From Geodermatophilus obscurus (GTDB lineage: Bacteria; Actinomycetota; Actinomycetes; Mycobacteriales; Geodermatophilaceae), in contig NZ_FOWE01000009.1 of assembly GCF_900115395.1 (NCBI RefSeq), forward strand, positions 1 to 64,000: a stretch of 64,000 nt of DNA, in the 5' to 3' direction. The first letter of the stretch is position 1. Every line of letters starts with the position of its first letter. The translations under genes were made by a program, and so were the position numbers. A model generated the notes under the pieces. That model was given only the letters and a program-made list of their open reading frames with translations, did no database searches and was not told where the DNA came from. This document shows positions 26,300-40,676 of this stretch, piece after piece.

Positions 26300-26628
26300 G
26301 GGCGGCGCTTGGGCGGCTTGCCCCGCCACTCGAGGCTCCGCGCGTCGAGCTCGCGCAGCAGCGGGTCGCCCTCGGCGAGCACCCGCTCGGCCAGCGCCAC
26401 CGCCACGGCCAGCTGCTCGTCGGACAGCTGCGCGAAGGCCGGGGAGCGGCGGCGGTCGAGGACGTCGTACCAGCGCCCGGCGACGGCGTGGTCGAGCACG
26501 ATCCGGCCGAAGCAGTGGTCGGCGGTGACCACCCAGCGGCCCTCCCGGGCCCGCCGCGGCAGCTCGTGCAGCACCAGCTCGCGGTAGCGCGCGAGCTGCG
26601 CCTGCCGGTCCGGGTCGGGCGGGGCCAT
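26296..26628 (-). CDS. Small hypothetical protein coupled to the DUF1772-like gene
   Basis: I do not recognise the family. The 110-residue soluble protein reads APPDPDRQAQLARYRELVLH, then WVVTADHCFGRIVLDHAVAG and DVLDRRRSPAFAQLSDEQLA, ending in a basic tail GKPPKRRP. The DHCFGR...LDH stretch contains Cys and His residues that could bind a metal, but this is only a guess. It starts with ATG at 26628, lies 17 bases after the next gene upstream on the same strand and overlaps the downstream gene by four bases, so all three may share a message. Confidence 0.7.
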   Translation of the reverse strand: MAPPDPDRQAQLARYRELVLHELPRRAREGRWVVTADHCFGRIVLDHAVAGRWYDVLDRRRSPAFAQLSDEQLAVAVALAERVLAEGDPLLRELDARSLEWRGKPPKRRP

Positions 26629-26645
26629 GGACGGACGGCGGGCGC

Positions 26646-27686
26646 TCAGCGGACCAGCGCCTCGACGACCGGCACGGCCTCCTCCCGGAAGGCGGTCGTG
26701 ACCTGGCCGTCCTGGCGCAGGAGCGCGAGCAGGTCACGGGCCGTGTTCCCCTGCGGCCACACCGGCTGCTCGGCGGCGGCCCGCAGCGAGGCGAGCACCT
26801 GCGGGGCCGCGGGACCGATCCGGCCGGGGTCTGCCTCGGCGGCGGCCAGCAGCTCCTGCAGGTCCTCGTGCACCGCCGGGTCGGCCAGCCGCTCCAGCGT
26901 CGGCGCCGCCACCGCACGGAACGCCTCGCTCACCCGGCCCTCGGCCGCGGCGGTGCTCACCTCCCGCAGCAGCTCGCCGGCCCGGACGGCGGTCTCCCCC
27001 GCGGGGACCTCGTGGTCGAGCGCCAGCAGCTCGCCGAACAGCTCGGCCCCGGCCGGGCCGATCGCCGGCGGGCCCGCCTCCACCATCGCCACGAGGTCGA
27101 TGAGCCGCTCCGGCCGGGCGACGGCCGCGAGGGTGTCGAGGACCTGCCGCCCCGCCTGCTCGTCGAGCCCGCCTGCGTCGACCGCAGTCGTGACGGAGTC
27201 ACCGACCACGACGGCGGCCAGCTGCCGCGCCGGACCCTCGGCGGCCTGCACCCGGCGCAGGCCGGCCAACAGGTCCTCCCCCGCGGGGCCGAGCCCGCCG
27301 GGGTCGCCGGCGAGGGCGTCGGCGACCGCGGTGGTGGTGGCGGCGAGCCGCTCGTCGGGCGTGCCGGTGGCCGGCTGCGGTGCGAGGACCGGGGAACCCG
27401 GCGTCGTCGGCGCGGCGCGGGGCGACGCCGAGGGCTGCGACGGCGGCTCACCGGCGAACGGCCACCGGTCCCCGGCGGCGAGGAAGGAGAGGGCGCCACC
27501 GACCAGCAGGACGGTCAGCAGCGGCAGGAGCAGGCGCCGGTGGGAGCGGCGCCTGCGGTGCCGTCCCGCGCCGGGCCGGCCGCTCCCCGGGGCCGCCGCG
27601 GCCGGGGTGCCGTCGCCGGCCGCGGCCGGGGCGGTTCCGGGACCCGCGCCCCCGGGACGAGCGGCGTCGTGACGGGCGTCCCCCAC
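26646..27686 (-). CDS. Hypothetical membrane-anchored protein with helical repeats
   Basis: No known family is recognised. The 346-residue protein has a basic, Pro/Ala/Gly-rich cytoplasmic start (about 1-50), one membrane segment [19 protein letters not shown] (about 52-70), a Pro/Ser-rich spacer (about 75-110) and an outer part of about 235 residues. That outer part holds recurring helical units of the type [27 protein letters not shown] and [13 protein letters not shown]. The repeated GPA...LL/LR pattern suggests HEAT/ARM-like repeats. The start is GTG at 27686. It is divergent from the aconitase gene. Confidence 0.7.
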   Translation of the reverse strand: MGDARHDAARPGGAGPGTAPAAAGDGTPAAAAPGSGRPGAGRHRRRRSHRRLLLPLLTVLLVGGALSFLAAGDRWPFAGEPPSQPSASPRAAPTTPGSPVLAPQPATGTPDERLAATTTAVADALAGDPGGLGPAGEDLLAGLRRVQAAEGPARQLAAVVVGDSVTTAVDAGGLDEQAGRQVLDTLAAVARPERLIDLVAMVEAGPPAIGPAGAELFGELLALDHEVPAGETAVRAGELLREVSTAAAEGRVSEAFRAVAAPTLERLADPAVHEDLQELLAAAEADPGRIGPAAPQVLASLRAAAEQPVWPQGNTARDLLALLRQDGQVTTAFREEAVPVVEALVR

Positions 27687-27846
27687 GGCGTGGGGTTACC
27701 CGCCGGCCGTGCGGCCAACCGGGCGCTCCCGCGTGTCTGCGCGCACGGCAGGCAAGGGTCGCCTCACCAGCGGGCGCGCCGGCGGGGCTGGGATGATGGA
27801 GGGTGGCACTCAAGCCGGATGGACACTCGAGGGTGAGGCGCAAGCA

Positions 27847-30711
<2,865 letters not shown>

Positions 30712-30724
30712 TCGGGGCTGCGAC

Positions 30725-31479
30725 ATGGATCTGGGCCTGGGCGGTCGCGGGTACCTGCTCACCGGCGCGAGCCGGGGGCTGGCCTCGCGACCGCCCGGGC
30801 CCTCGTCGCCGACGGGGCGCGCGTCCTCGTCAGCTCCAGGTCGCAGGAGTCCGTCGACGCCGCCGTCGCCGGGCTCGGCGACGGCGCGTCCGGGGTGGCC
30901 GCCGACCTCGCCGACCCCGCCGCCGCCGACACCCTGGTGACGACGGCGCTCGAGCGGCTCGGCCGGGTCGACGGCCTGCTCGTCAGCGTCGGCGGCCCGG
31001 CGCCGGGCTCGGTGCTCGGGACTCCTGAGGACGCCTGGCGCGACGCCGTGGACAGCGTCCTGCTCGGTCCGCTGCGGCTGCTGCGGGAGCTGGTGCCGCA
31101 CCTCGGCGAGGGCGCGGCGATCGGCATGGTGCTGTCCACGTCGGTGCGCCAGCCGATCGGGCACCTGGCCATCTCCAACGGCCTGCGGCCCGGCCTGGCC
31201 ATGACCCTCAAGGCGCTGGCCGACGAGCTCGGCCCGCGCGGCATCCGGGTGGTCGGGCTGATGCCCGGCACCGTCGCCACAGACCGGATCACCGAGATCG
31301 AGGCCGCCTCCGGCGACCCCGCCGCGGCGCGGGCGCGCACCGAGAAGGGCATCCCGCTGCGCCGTGTCGGGCAGCCCGACGAGTTCGGCCGGGTCGCGGC
31401 CTTCCTCCTCTCCCCCGCCGCGTCCTACGTCACCGGCACCATGGTCGCCGTCGACGGCGGCGTCCTCCGCACCCCGTGA
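30725..31479 (+). pseudogene. SDR oxidoreductase, frameshifted near its N-terminus
   Basis: The ATG at 30725 opens MDLGLGGRGYLLTGASRGL, the start of an SDR with its cofactor motif. One base is then missing at about 30,782 (ctggcctc where ctgggcctc is expected), and the frame changes. The rest (ALVADGARVLVSSRSQESVD through YVTGTMVAVDGGVLRTP) is open in frame 1 to 31,479, giving a 252-residue protein if repaired. The usual Tyr-x-x-x-Lys pair is not evident; ISNGLRPGLAMTLK stands in its place, which marks a divergent SDR. It is coupled to the next gene by GTGA. It may be a true frameshift or a sequencing error. Confidence 0.82.
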
Positions 31480-32171
31480 GCGACGCACCGGTCCTCGTCG
31501 CCTGCGCCCACGGCACGCGCAACCCCACCGGGCGGCGCCTGGTTGCCGAGCTGGGCCTGGCCGCACGCCGGCTGCGCCCGGGCCTGGTGACGACGGCGGC
31601 CTTCGTCGACGTCCAGCCGCCCACCGTGGTCGACGTCGTCGCCGGGCTGGCGGGCGAGGGACGCCCGGCGGTGGTGGTGCCGCTGCTGCTGTCGGGTGGC
31701 TACCACGTGCACGTCGACATCGCCGGAGCGGTGGCCGCGCACGACTCCGCCGTCGCCGCCCGCCCGCTGGGCCCCGACCCGCGGCTGGCCGCGGTGCTCT
31801 CCGACCGGCTGGTCGAGGCCGGCGCCGACCCCCGTGACCCACTCACCGCCGTCGTGCTGGCCGCCGCCGGATCGTCCGACCCGCGGTCGGTGGCCGACGT
31901 CGAGGACACCGCCGACCTGCTGCAGCGTTCCTGGGCGGGCCCGGTGACCACCGGCTACGGCTCGGCCGCGCAGCCCCCGGTCGCCGACGCCGTGACCGCG
32001 GCCCGCCGCGCCGGCGCCGAGCGGGTCGTCGTCGCCGCCTACCTGCTCGCGCCGGGCCACTTCCACGGCAAGCTGGCCGAGGCCGGCGCCGACGTCGTCA
32101 CCGCTCCCCTGCTGCCCGACGAGCGCATCGCCGCCGTCCTGCTCGACCGCTACGACGCCGCGCTCGGCTGA
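31476..32171 (+). CDS. CbiX/SirB-like chelatase, two-repeat form
   Basis: The 231-residue protein consists of two related halves, as in sirohydrochlorin chelatases. Metal-binding His residues are seen in LVACAHGTRNP near residue 10, LLSGGYHVHVDI near 72 and LAPGHFHGKL near 193. It would insert Fe or Co into sirohydrochlorin for siroheme or cobalamin. No other siroheme gene is in the window. The GTG start overlaps the SDR stop. The gene ends before a strong hairpin. Confidence 0.82.
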   Translation: MSDAPVLVACAHGTRNPTGRRLVAELGLAARRLRPGLVTTAAFVDVQPPTVVDVVAGLAGEGRPAVVVPLLLSGGYHVHVDIAGAVAAHDSAVAARPLGPDPRLAAVLSDRLVEAGADPRDPLTAVVLAAAGSSDPRSVADVEDTADLLQRSWAGPVTTGYGSAAQPPVADAVTAARRAGAERVVVAAYLLAPGHFHGKLAEAGADVVTAPLLPDERIAAVLLDRYDAALG

Positions 32172-32187
32172 GCCCCGCTGCCCCGGA

Positions 32188-32215
32188 GCCCGCCTCCCGC
32201 GTGCGGGAGGCGGGC
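32188..32215. terminator. Bidirectional terminator hairpin
   Basis: GCCCGCCTCCC and GGGAGGCGGGC form an 11-bp stem around gcgtgc, between the convergent chelatase and MFS exporter genes. Confidence 0.8.
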
Positions 32216-32225
32216 CCGGGTGCGG

Positions 32226-33728
32226 CTACCCGACCGCGCCGGCGGCCGCCGGGAGCGCCTCGGCGGCCTCCGCCCGGGACACCCGGACGAGCGCTCCGCC
32301 GATGACCCCGGCCGCGGCGAGGAACCCGGCCGCGACGACGAACCCGAGACCCCAGCCCTCGACGAGGGCGGGCACGTACCCCGGCGCGGCGGGGGACCCC
32401 GCGGGGGCGAGGGCGTCGGTGCGTGCCGTGCTGACCGCGGTCAGGATGGCCAGGCCCAGCGCACCACCGACCTGCTGGCCGGCGTTGAGCAGCGCGCTGG
32501 CCACGCCCGCGTCCTCCTGCGGGACGCCGGCCACGGCAGCGCTGGTCAGCGCCACGAACGTCAGGCCCATGCCCAGGGCCACCGTGACCAGGGACGGCAG
32601 CACGATCGTCAGGTAGGAGGCGGTGGGGTCCAGCCGCAGGCCGAGGACGAGCATCCCGGCGGCGGCCAGCGCGGGGCCGGCGACCAGCAGCGGCCGGGGT
32701 CCGACCCGCCCCAGCAGCGGGGAGGCGATCGCGGCCCCGATCACGATCGCGACGGTCATCGGGAGGAAGGCGAACCCCGCCTCCAGCGGCGAGTAGCCGT
32801 TGACCTGCTGCATCCAGAGCACGAGGAAGAAGAAGACCGCGAAGATGCCGGCGCCGACGAACAGCGCCCCGAGGTCTGCCCCCAGCACCGACCGCGACCG
32901 GAACAGCCGGAAGTCGACCAGCGGGTCGGCGGCGCGGCGCTGCACCACCACGAACAGGGCCAGGAGGACGGCCGCCAGCGCGAGCATCCCGAGCGTCCGG
33001 GCGGAGGCCCAGCCGAAGTCGTTGCCCTTCACCAGCGCGTAGACCAGCGCGACGAGCCCGCCGGTGACCAGGACGGCGCCGGGGACGTCGAAGCCGCCGG
33101 CCCGCTCGTCGCGGCTCTCGGGGAGGACGCGCAGGGCACCGACGACGGCGAGCACGGCGACGGGGACGTTGACGAACAGCACCCAGCGCCAGCTGGCGTA
33201 CTCGGTGAGCACCCCGCCGAGGATGAGCCCGATGGCCGCGCCCCCGGCCGAGATGGCCGCCCAGATGCCGAGCGCGCGGTTGCGCTCGCGGCCCTCCGCG
33301 AAGACCACGGTGAGCAGCGACAGCGCCGCCGGGGCCATCAGCGCCCCGGCGAGGCCCTGCGCCAGCCGGGCGACGACGAGCAGCCCGAGGTCGCCGGCGA
33401 GGCCGCCGAGCAGCGAGGCGACGGCGAACAGGACGGTGCCCAGGACGAAGACCCGGCGCCGTCCCAGCCGGTCGGCGAGCTTGCCGCCGAGCAGCAGGAA
33501 GCCGCCGAAGGTGAGCGTGTAGCCGGTGACGATCCACGACAGGTCGTTCTGGCTGTCCACGCCGAGGGAGACGGCGATGTCGGGCAGCGCGACGTTCACG
33601 ATCGACACGTCGAGCACGACCATGAGCTGGCTGATGGCGAGCACGGCGAGCGCGAGGCCCGCACGGACCTCCCGCCCGTCCGCGTGCAGGAGGGGACCCG
33701 GCCCGGTGGGCGAGGCGATGGTGGTCAC
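32226..33728 (-). CDS. MFS drug exporter, DHA2 (14-helix) family
   Basis: The 500-residue protein has the DHA2 signature: LDVSIVNVALPDIA in helix 1 (near residue 40), the loop motif GGKLADRLGRRRVF near 82, and motif C in GAAIGLILGGVL near 160. The number of hydrophobic stretches fits 14 helices. It should export toxic compounds with proton exchange. The GTG start at 33728 lies 93 bases from the divergent tetR start, and the gap holds a tandem operator candidate, so it is probably repressed by that TetR protein. Confidence 0.93.
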   Translation of the reverse strand: MTTIASPTGPGPLLHADGREVRAGLALAVLAISQLMVVLDVSIVNVALPDIAVSLGVDSQNDLSWIVTGYTLTFGGFLLLGGKLADRLGRRRVFVLGTVLFAVASLLGGLAGDLGLLVVARLAQGLAGALMAPAALSLLTVVFAEGRERNRALGIWAAISAGGAAIGLILGGVLTEYASWRWVLFVNVPVAVLAVVGALRVLPESRDERAGGFDVPGAVLVTGGLVALVYALVKGNDFGWASARTLGMLALAAVLLALFVVVQRRAADPLVDFRLFRSRSVLGADLGALFVGAGIFAVFFFLVLWMQQVNGYSPLEAGFAFLPMTVAIVIGAAIASPLLGRVGPRPLLVAGPALAAAGMLVLGLRLDPTASYLTIVLPSLVTVALGMGLTFVALTSAAVAGVPQEDAGVASALLNAGQQVGGALGLAILTAVSTARTDALAPAGSPAAPGYVPALVEGWGLGFVVAAGFLAAAGVIGGALVRVSRAEAAEALPAAAGAVG

Positions 33729-33742
33729 GACGACTCCTCGGT

Positions 33743-33786
33743 TGACTCAACGCTCGTGGAGCGATGACTCAACGAACGTAGAGCGA
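33743..33786. promoter_or_regulatory. Tandem 22-bp operator candidate between exporter and tetR
   Basis: Two 22-base units follow directly (tgactcaacg ct cgtg gagcga and tgactcaacg aa cgta gagcga), differing at three bases. The first begins within the palindrome GTTGACTCAAC. The -10 box of the exporter on the minus strand (TACGTT, 33,775-33,780) lies inside the second unit. A TetR protein bound here would block the exporter promoter and sit next to its own. Confidence 0.65.
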
Positions 33787-33809
33787 GCGTCGGCACCGGT
33801 CAACGGCTG

Positions 33810-33815
33810 TAGAGT
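33810..33815 (+). promoter_or_regulatory. Leaderless -10 box of tetR
   Basis: TAGAGT lies six bases before the GTG at 33,822, with no ribosome site between. Confidence 0.55.
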
Positions 33816-33821
33816 GAACTC

Positions 33822-34421
33822 GTGTCCACCGACGGTCCCGCCCCCGTGTCCCGCGACGAGCGCCGTCGCCGCACCGAGGCCGCGATCCTCGAAGCGGCCC
33901 GCGCCCTGTTCGCCGAGACCGGCTTCGAGCGCGCCACCATCCGGGCGGTGGCCACGGCGGCCGGGGTCGATCCCGCCCTGGTGATGCAGTACTTCGGCAG
34001 CAAGGAGAAGCTCTTCACCGAGGCGACCCGGTGGGCGCACGACCAGGTGTCCGTCCTCGACGTCCCGCGCGAGCAGGTGCCGGCCGCCGCCCTCGCCGAC
34101 CTGTTCGAGACGTTCGAGGGCGCCGGCGGCCGGGACGGCGCGGTCGCCCTGATGCGCAGCTGCCTCACCCACCCCGAGGCCAACCGCACGCTGCGCGACG
34201 ACGTCATGTGCTCGGTCGCCTCCGGCGTGGCCGACCGGATCGGCGGCGAGGACGCCGACCTGCGGGCGGGACTGCTGGCCGCGTGCGTCATGGGGCTGGG
34301 CCTGTCGCGCTACCTGCTCCGGATCCCGGCCGTGTCCGAGGCGTCGCGCGCCGACATCGAGCGGCTGCTCGAGCCCGCGCTGCGCGCGCTGCTCGGACCA
34401 CCGGACCGGCCGGCCGGCTGA
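33822..34421 (+). CDS. TetR-family repressor, likely of the adjacent exporter
   Basis: The 199-residue protein has an N-terminal helix-turn-helix (ILEAARALFAETGFERATIR then AVATAAGVDPALVMQYFGSK) at about residues 20-65 and an all-helical ligand domain. The divergent position next to an MFS exporter and the tandem repeat between them point to control of that exporter. The GTG start is set by a -10 box six bases upstream, implying a leaderless message. It ends eight bases from the convergent sulfurtransferase remnant. Confidence 0.92.
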   Translation: MSTDGPAPVSRDERRRRTEAAILEAARALFAETGFERATIRAVATAAGVDPALVMQYFGSKEKLFTEATRWAHDQVSVLDVPREQVPAAALADLFETFEGAGGRDGAVALMRSCLTHPEANRTLRDDVMCSVASGVADRIGGEDADLRAGLLAACVMGLGLSRYLLRIPAVSEASRADIERLLEPALRALLGPPDRPAG

Positions 34422-34428
34422 CCCCTCG

Positions 34429-34867
34429 TCAGGAGCCGGTGGCGACCGGGCGGGACCGGTCGGCGGTCCACTCCGACCACGACCCCGGCCACAGCGCCGC
34501 CTCGATCCCGGCTCCGGCCAGGGCGGCCACCTCGTGCGCGGCGGTGACGCCCGACCCGCAGTAGACGCCGACCGCCGTCCCCGGCCGCACGCCGAGTGCG
34601 GCGAACCGGCCGGCCAGGTCGTCACGGAAGGTCCCGCCGGCGGGCGGCGGCCTGCAGGTCCGCGACCGCCGGCAGGGGGTGCCGGCCCCTGGCGGCCGAC
34701 GGCGGCGCGGCCAGCTCGGTCTCCAGGTCGACGAACACCGCGCCCGGCAGGTGCCCGCCCAGGTACCGCTCCCGGCCACGGTCGTCACCGAGCGCCCAGC
34801 GGACGTCCAGCAGCACCGGGTGCCGGGGCGCGGCGAGCAGGTCCGCGGCGCCGACGAGCACGCTCAC
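34429..34867 (-). pseudogene. Rhodanese sulfurtransferase with internal deletion and frameshift
   Basis: A GTG at 34867 (overlapping the stop of the upstream gene) starts a two-domain sulfurtransferase: LLDVRWALGDDRGRERYLGG, then HLPGAVFVDLETELAAPP and LPAVADLQAA. At about 34,640 the text jumps, in another frame, to the end of the second domain: FRDDLAGRFAALGVRPG, VGVYCGSGVTAAHEV with the catalytic Cys, and PGSWSEWTADRSRPVATG. About half of the normal ~280 residues, the end of domain 1 and start of domain 2, is missing. This is a deletion chimera and cannot be repaired by one base. Confidence 0.8.
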
Positions 34868-35331
34868 CGGGCGGTGGCCAGCAGCCCCCGCAGCTCGGCG
34901 GTGAGCGCCTCCCGGGCGTCGCGGCGCCCCAGCCACGCGGCCGGCGTCGCCTGGAACAGCGTCGTCTTCCACCGGCCGCCGCCCTCGTCGACGGCGACCA
35001 GGGTGTGGATGCTGTGCAGGCCGGGGTCCACGTCGTCCTCGCCCGGCGGGATCATCCCGGCGTGGGCGAGCAGCACGGCCACGCCGTCGGTGACGGCCCG
35101 CACCGAGCGGACGACCGCCACGTAGGTCGCCGTCGGATGGCTACCGAACACCCGCCGCAGGTCCGAGGCGATCGACAGCCGCCCGCTGACGGTCGTGCCG
35201 TCGTAGCCGACCATGTCGCCGTCGTCGGCGAAGACCGCGGCGACCGCCGCCCCGCTGCGCCGGTTCCAGCCGTCCACGAAGTCGGCGTAGAGCGCGCGGA
35301 TCTGGGCGTCGTACGGGTGGGCGGACGTCAC
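34864..35331 (-). CDS. SnoaL/NTF2-like protein (SgcJ/EcaC type)
   Basis: The 155-residue protein has the NTF2-like layout: an N-terminal helix IRALYADFVDGWNRRSGAAV, then VFADDGDMVGYDG and strands to WKTTLFQATPAAWLGR. This matches the SgcJ/EcaC family, small cone-shaped proteins of uncertain activity. The GTG start follows aggagg. Its stop overlaps the start of the broken sulfurtransferase (GTGA). Confidence 0.85.
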   Translation of the reverse strand: MTSAHPYDAQIRALYADFVDGWNRRSGAAVAAVFADDGDMVGYDGTTVSGRLSIASDLRRVFGSHPTATYVAVVRSVRAVTDGVAVLLAHAGMIPPGEDDVDPGLHSIHTLVAVDEGGGRWKTTLFQATPAAWLGRRDAREALTAELRGLLATAR

Positions 35332-35374
35332 GGAGCTCCTCCTGGTGCAGCTGGGGCAGGAGGAACGCTAGTTG

Positions 35375-37267
<1,893 letters not shown>

Positions 37268-37291
37268 GACACGACCTCCTCATCTCCGGAC

Positions 37292-37327
37292 GGGGACCGG
37301 CCGCCTGTCCAACGGCGGCCGGTCCCC
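37292..37327. terminator. Terminator hairpin, 14-bp perfect stem
   Basis: GGGGACCGGCCGCC and GGCGGCCGGTCCCC pair around an 8-base loop. It lies just after the enoyl-CoA hydratase gene and before the ABC exporter, both on the minus strand. Confidence 0.8.
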
Positions 37328-37351
37328 GGCTGTTCCGGATCCGTCGGGCGC

Positions 37352-38128
37352 TCAGCCCCCCTGGGCCAGCGCCGCCAGCCGCCGGGTCTGGGCGGCCCGC
37401 TCGGCGGCGTCCTGGGCCTGCGGGTCGTTGCGGACGGCGGAGCGCACCAGCGCCGCCGTCTCCCGGACCGCTCCCACCGGCGGTGCGGTGATGGCCGCGA
37501 CCAGGGCCGCGACGGCCGTGTCGAGCTCCGCCGCCGGGACGACCGCGTTGGCCAACCCCCACGACAGCGCCTCCGCCGCGGGCACCGGCCGGCCGGTCAC
37601 GCACAGCTCCAGTGCCCGCGCGTACCCGACCAGCTCGGCCAGTGTGCTGGTGCCGGTCAGGTCGGGCACCAGCCCCAGCGTCGCCTCGGGCAGCCGCAGC
37701 GACGCGTCCTCGGTCATCACCCGCAGGTCGCAGGCCAGGGCCAGCTGCGCCCCGGCCCCGATCGCGTGCCCCTGCACCGCGGCGACCGAGACGATCCCCG
37801 GCGAGCGCAGCCACCGGAACCCGGCCTGGTAGCCGCGGATCCGCTCCTGCGTCTGCTCGGCCGGCATGGACCCGAGCTGGCCGAGGCCGCCCGGGGTGGA
37901 GGGGTCGGCGCTGAACAGGCTGCGGTCCAGCCCCGCGGAGAACGAGCGCCCCTCCCCCCGCACGACGACCACGCGGACGTCGTCGTCGAGGGAGGCGCCG
38001 ACCGCCGCCAGCGCCGTCCAAATCGCCGGTGTCTGGGCGTTGAGCTGCTCGGGACGGTCGAGGGTGACGGTCAGGACCGCCCCCTCGCGACTGGTACGGA
38101 CCCGGCCGTCGGTGTCGACCGCCGTCAC
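37352..38128 (-). CDS. Enoyl-CoA hydratase/isomerase family protein
   Basis: The 258-residue crotonase-fold protein has VVVRGEGRSFSAGLD near residue 60 and VQGHAIGAGAQLALACDLRV near 120, which form the CoA-thioester oxyanion hole. A catalytic Asp/Glu pair is not certain: PEATLGLVPDLTGTSTL has one Glu. It may hydrate or isomerise an acyl-CoA. The GTG start overlaps the stop of the small HTH gene (GTGA), so translation is coupled. Confidence 0.9.
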   Translation of the reverse strand: MTAVDTDGRVRTSREGAVLTVTLDRPEQLNAQTPAIWTALAAVGASLDDDVRVVVVRGEGRSFSAGLDRSLFSADPSTPGGLGQLGSMPAEQTQERIRGYQAGFRWLRSPGIVSVAAVQGHAIGAGAQLALACDLRVMTEDASLRLPEATLGLVPDLTGTSTLAELVGYARALELCVTGRPVPAAEALSWGLANAVVPAAELDTAVAALVAAITAPPVGAVRETAALVRSAVRNDPQAQDAAERAAQTRRLAALAQGG

Positions 38129-38355
38129 GCGCTCTTCTTGCTGTTCCGGTTCGCCCCGCCGCGGCTGCGCAGCGTGGCACCGGACTCCGACAGGAGCCGG
38201 TGCACGAACCCGTAGGACCGGTTGGTCGAGGTGGCCAGGGAGCGGATGCTCTCCCCACCGTCGTAACGCTTCTTCAGCTCGTCGGCGAGGGACGTGCGGT
38301 CCCCACCCGTGATCCGCTTGCCCTTGCTCAGGTCCGCCGTGCTCGAGTCGGCCAT
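38125..38355 (-). CDS. Small helix-turn-helix protein
   Basis: The 76-residue protein holds a single HTH (LADELKKRYDGGESIRSLAT then STNRSYGFVHRLLSESG) and a Gly/Arg-rich tail GGANRNSKKSA. Proteins of this size and pattern are widespread and conserved in actinobacteria and are presumed DNA-binding. The ATG at 38355 follows ggaggggag. It is the first gene of a two-gene unit with the enoyl-CoA hydratase. Confidence 0.85.
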   Translation of the reverse strand: MADSSTADLSKGKRITGGDRTSLADELKKRYDGGESIRSLATSTNRSYGFVHRLLSESGATLRSRGGANRNSKKSA

Positions 38356-38530
38356 GACTCCCCTCCGTCGCCGCCGTCCGCGCCGGCCGGAGCCGTCGCG
38401 CCCGGTGCTGGTCCGCCTGGTGCCACCGTCCCCGTGACGGCGACCTCACCCGTCGATGATCACCCAGTCGGGCGACCTCGGCCACGCGAGGAGGACGACC
38501 GCGGGTGGCCCGGACGGGCGCGGGCCGCCG

Positions 38531-38914
38531 TCACCGGCCGCCGAGCTCCTCCCGCAGCCGGCGCGGGGCCCGGCACCACCACGCCTCGGTGATCGCCTCG
38601 TCGAGGTCCTCGACGTCGGCCCGCTCGACGTGCGCGAGCACCATCGGGTGCAGGCCGTAGCCGGCGACGGTGAAGAACACCCCCGGACGGGCGGCGACGA
38701 GGGCGTCGACCACCCCCGGGTCGGCGGTGCGCAGCCCCAGGGCCGGGCCCTGTGGCGCCCGGTCGCCGAGCCGCTCCCGCTCCCCGCGGCGCAGCAGGCG
38801 CTCCCAGGCGAAGGCCCTGCTCCCCACCCGCCAGGACCGCGTGCGCCCGCCGTCCTCCTCGACGGCGCCGGGCAGGTCCAGCGCGATGCGCCGCACGTCG
38901 TCCCAGCTCGCCAC
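38531..38914 (-). CDS. MmcQ/YjbR-family protein
   Basis: The 127-residue protein has the CyaY-like YjbR fold pattern: SWDDVRRIALDLPGAVEEDG, then SWRVGSRAFAWE and a Gly-Leu-His-Pro-Met motif followed by DLDEAITEAWWCRAPRRL. A DNA-binding role has been proposed for relatives. I chose the GTG at 38914: GGAGG lies five bases before it, whereas it would touch the GTG at 38920. It lies between the HTH unit and the ABC-F gene, on the same strand. Confidence 0.88.
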   Translation of the reverse strand: MASWDDVRRIALDLPGAVEEDGGRTRSWRVGSRAFAWERLLRRGERERLGDRAPQGPALGLRTADPGVVDALVAARPGVFFTVAGYGLHPMVLAHVERADVEDLDEAITEAWWCRAPRRLREELGGR

Positions 38915-38943
38915 CGCCACCTCCGGGAACCGGGCCGCCGGGG

Positions 38944-40545
<1,602 letters not shown>

Positions 40546-40552
40546 TGATCCC

Positions 40553-40558
40553 AGGGTA
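40553..40558 (-). promoter_or_regulatory. Leaderless -10 box of the ABC-F gene
   Basis: TACCCT on the minus strand lies seven bases before the GTG at 40545. Confidence 0.5.
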
Positions 40559-40676
40559 GGCGCTCGCACGCCGGAACCCGAGCGGATAGACGGGTGACGT
40601 CCACAGCAGGAGCCGCTGTCCCCAGTCCGGGACAGATCGGTTCCGCAGACGCCGCGGACACGTCACGATCCCCGCC

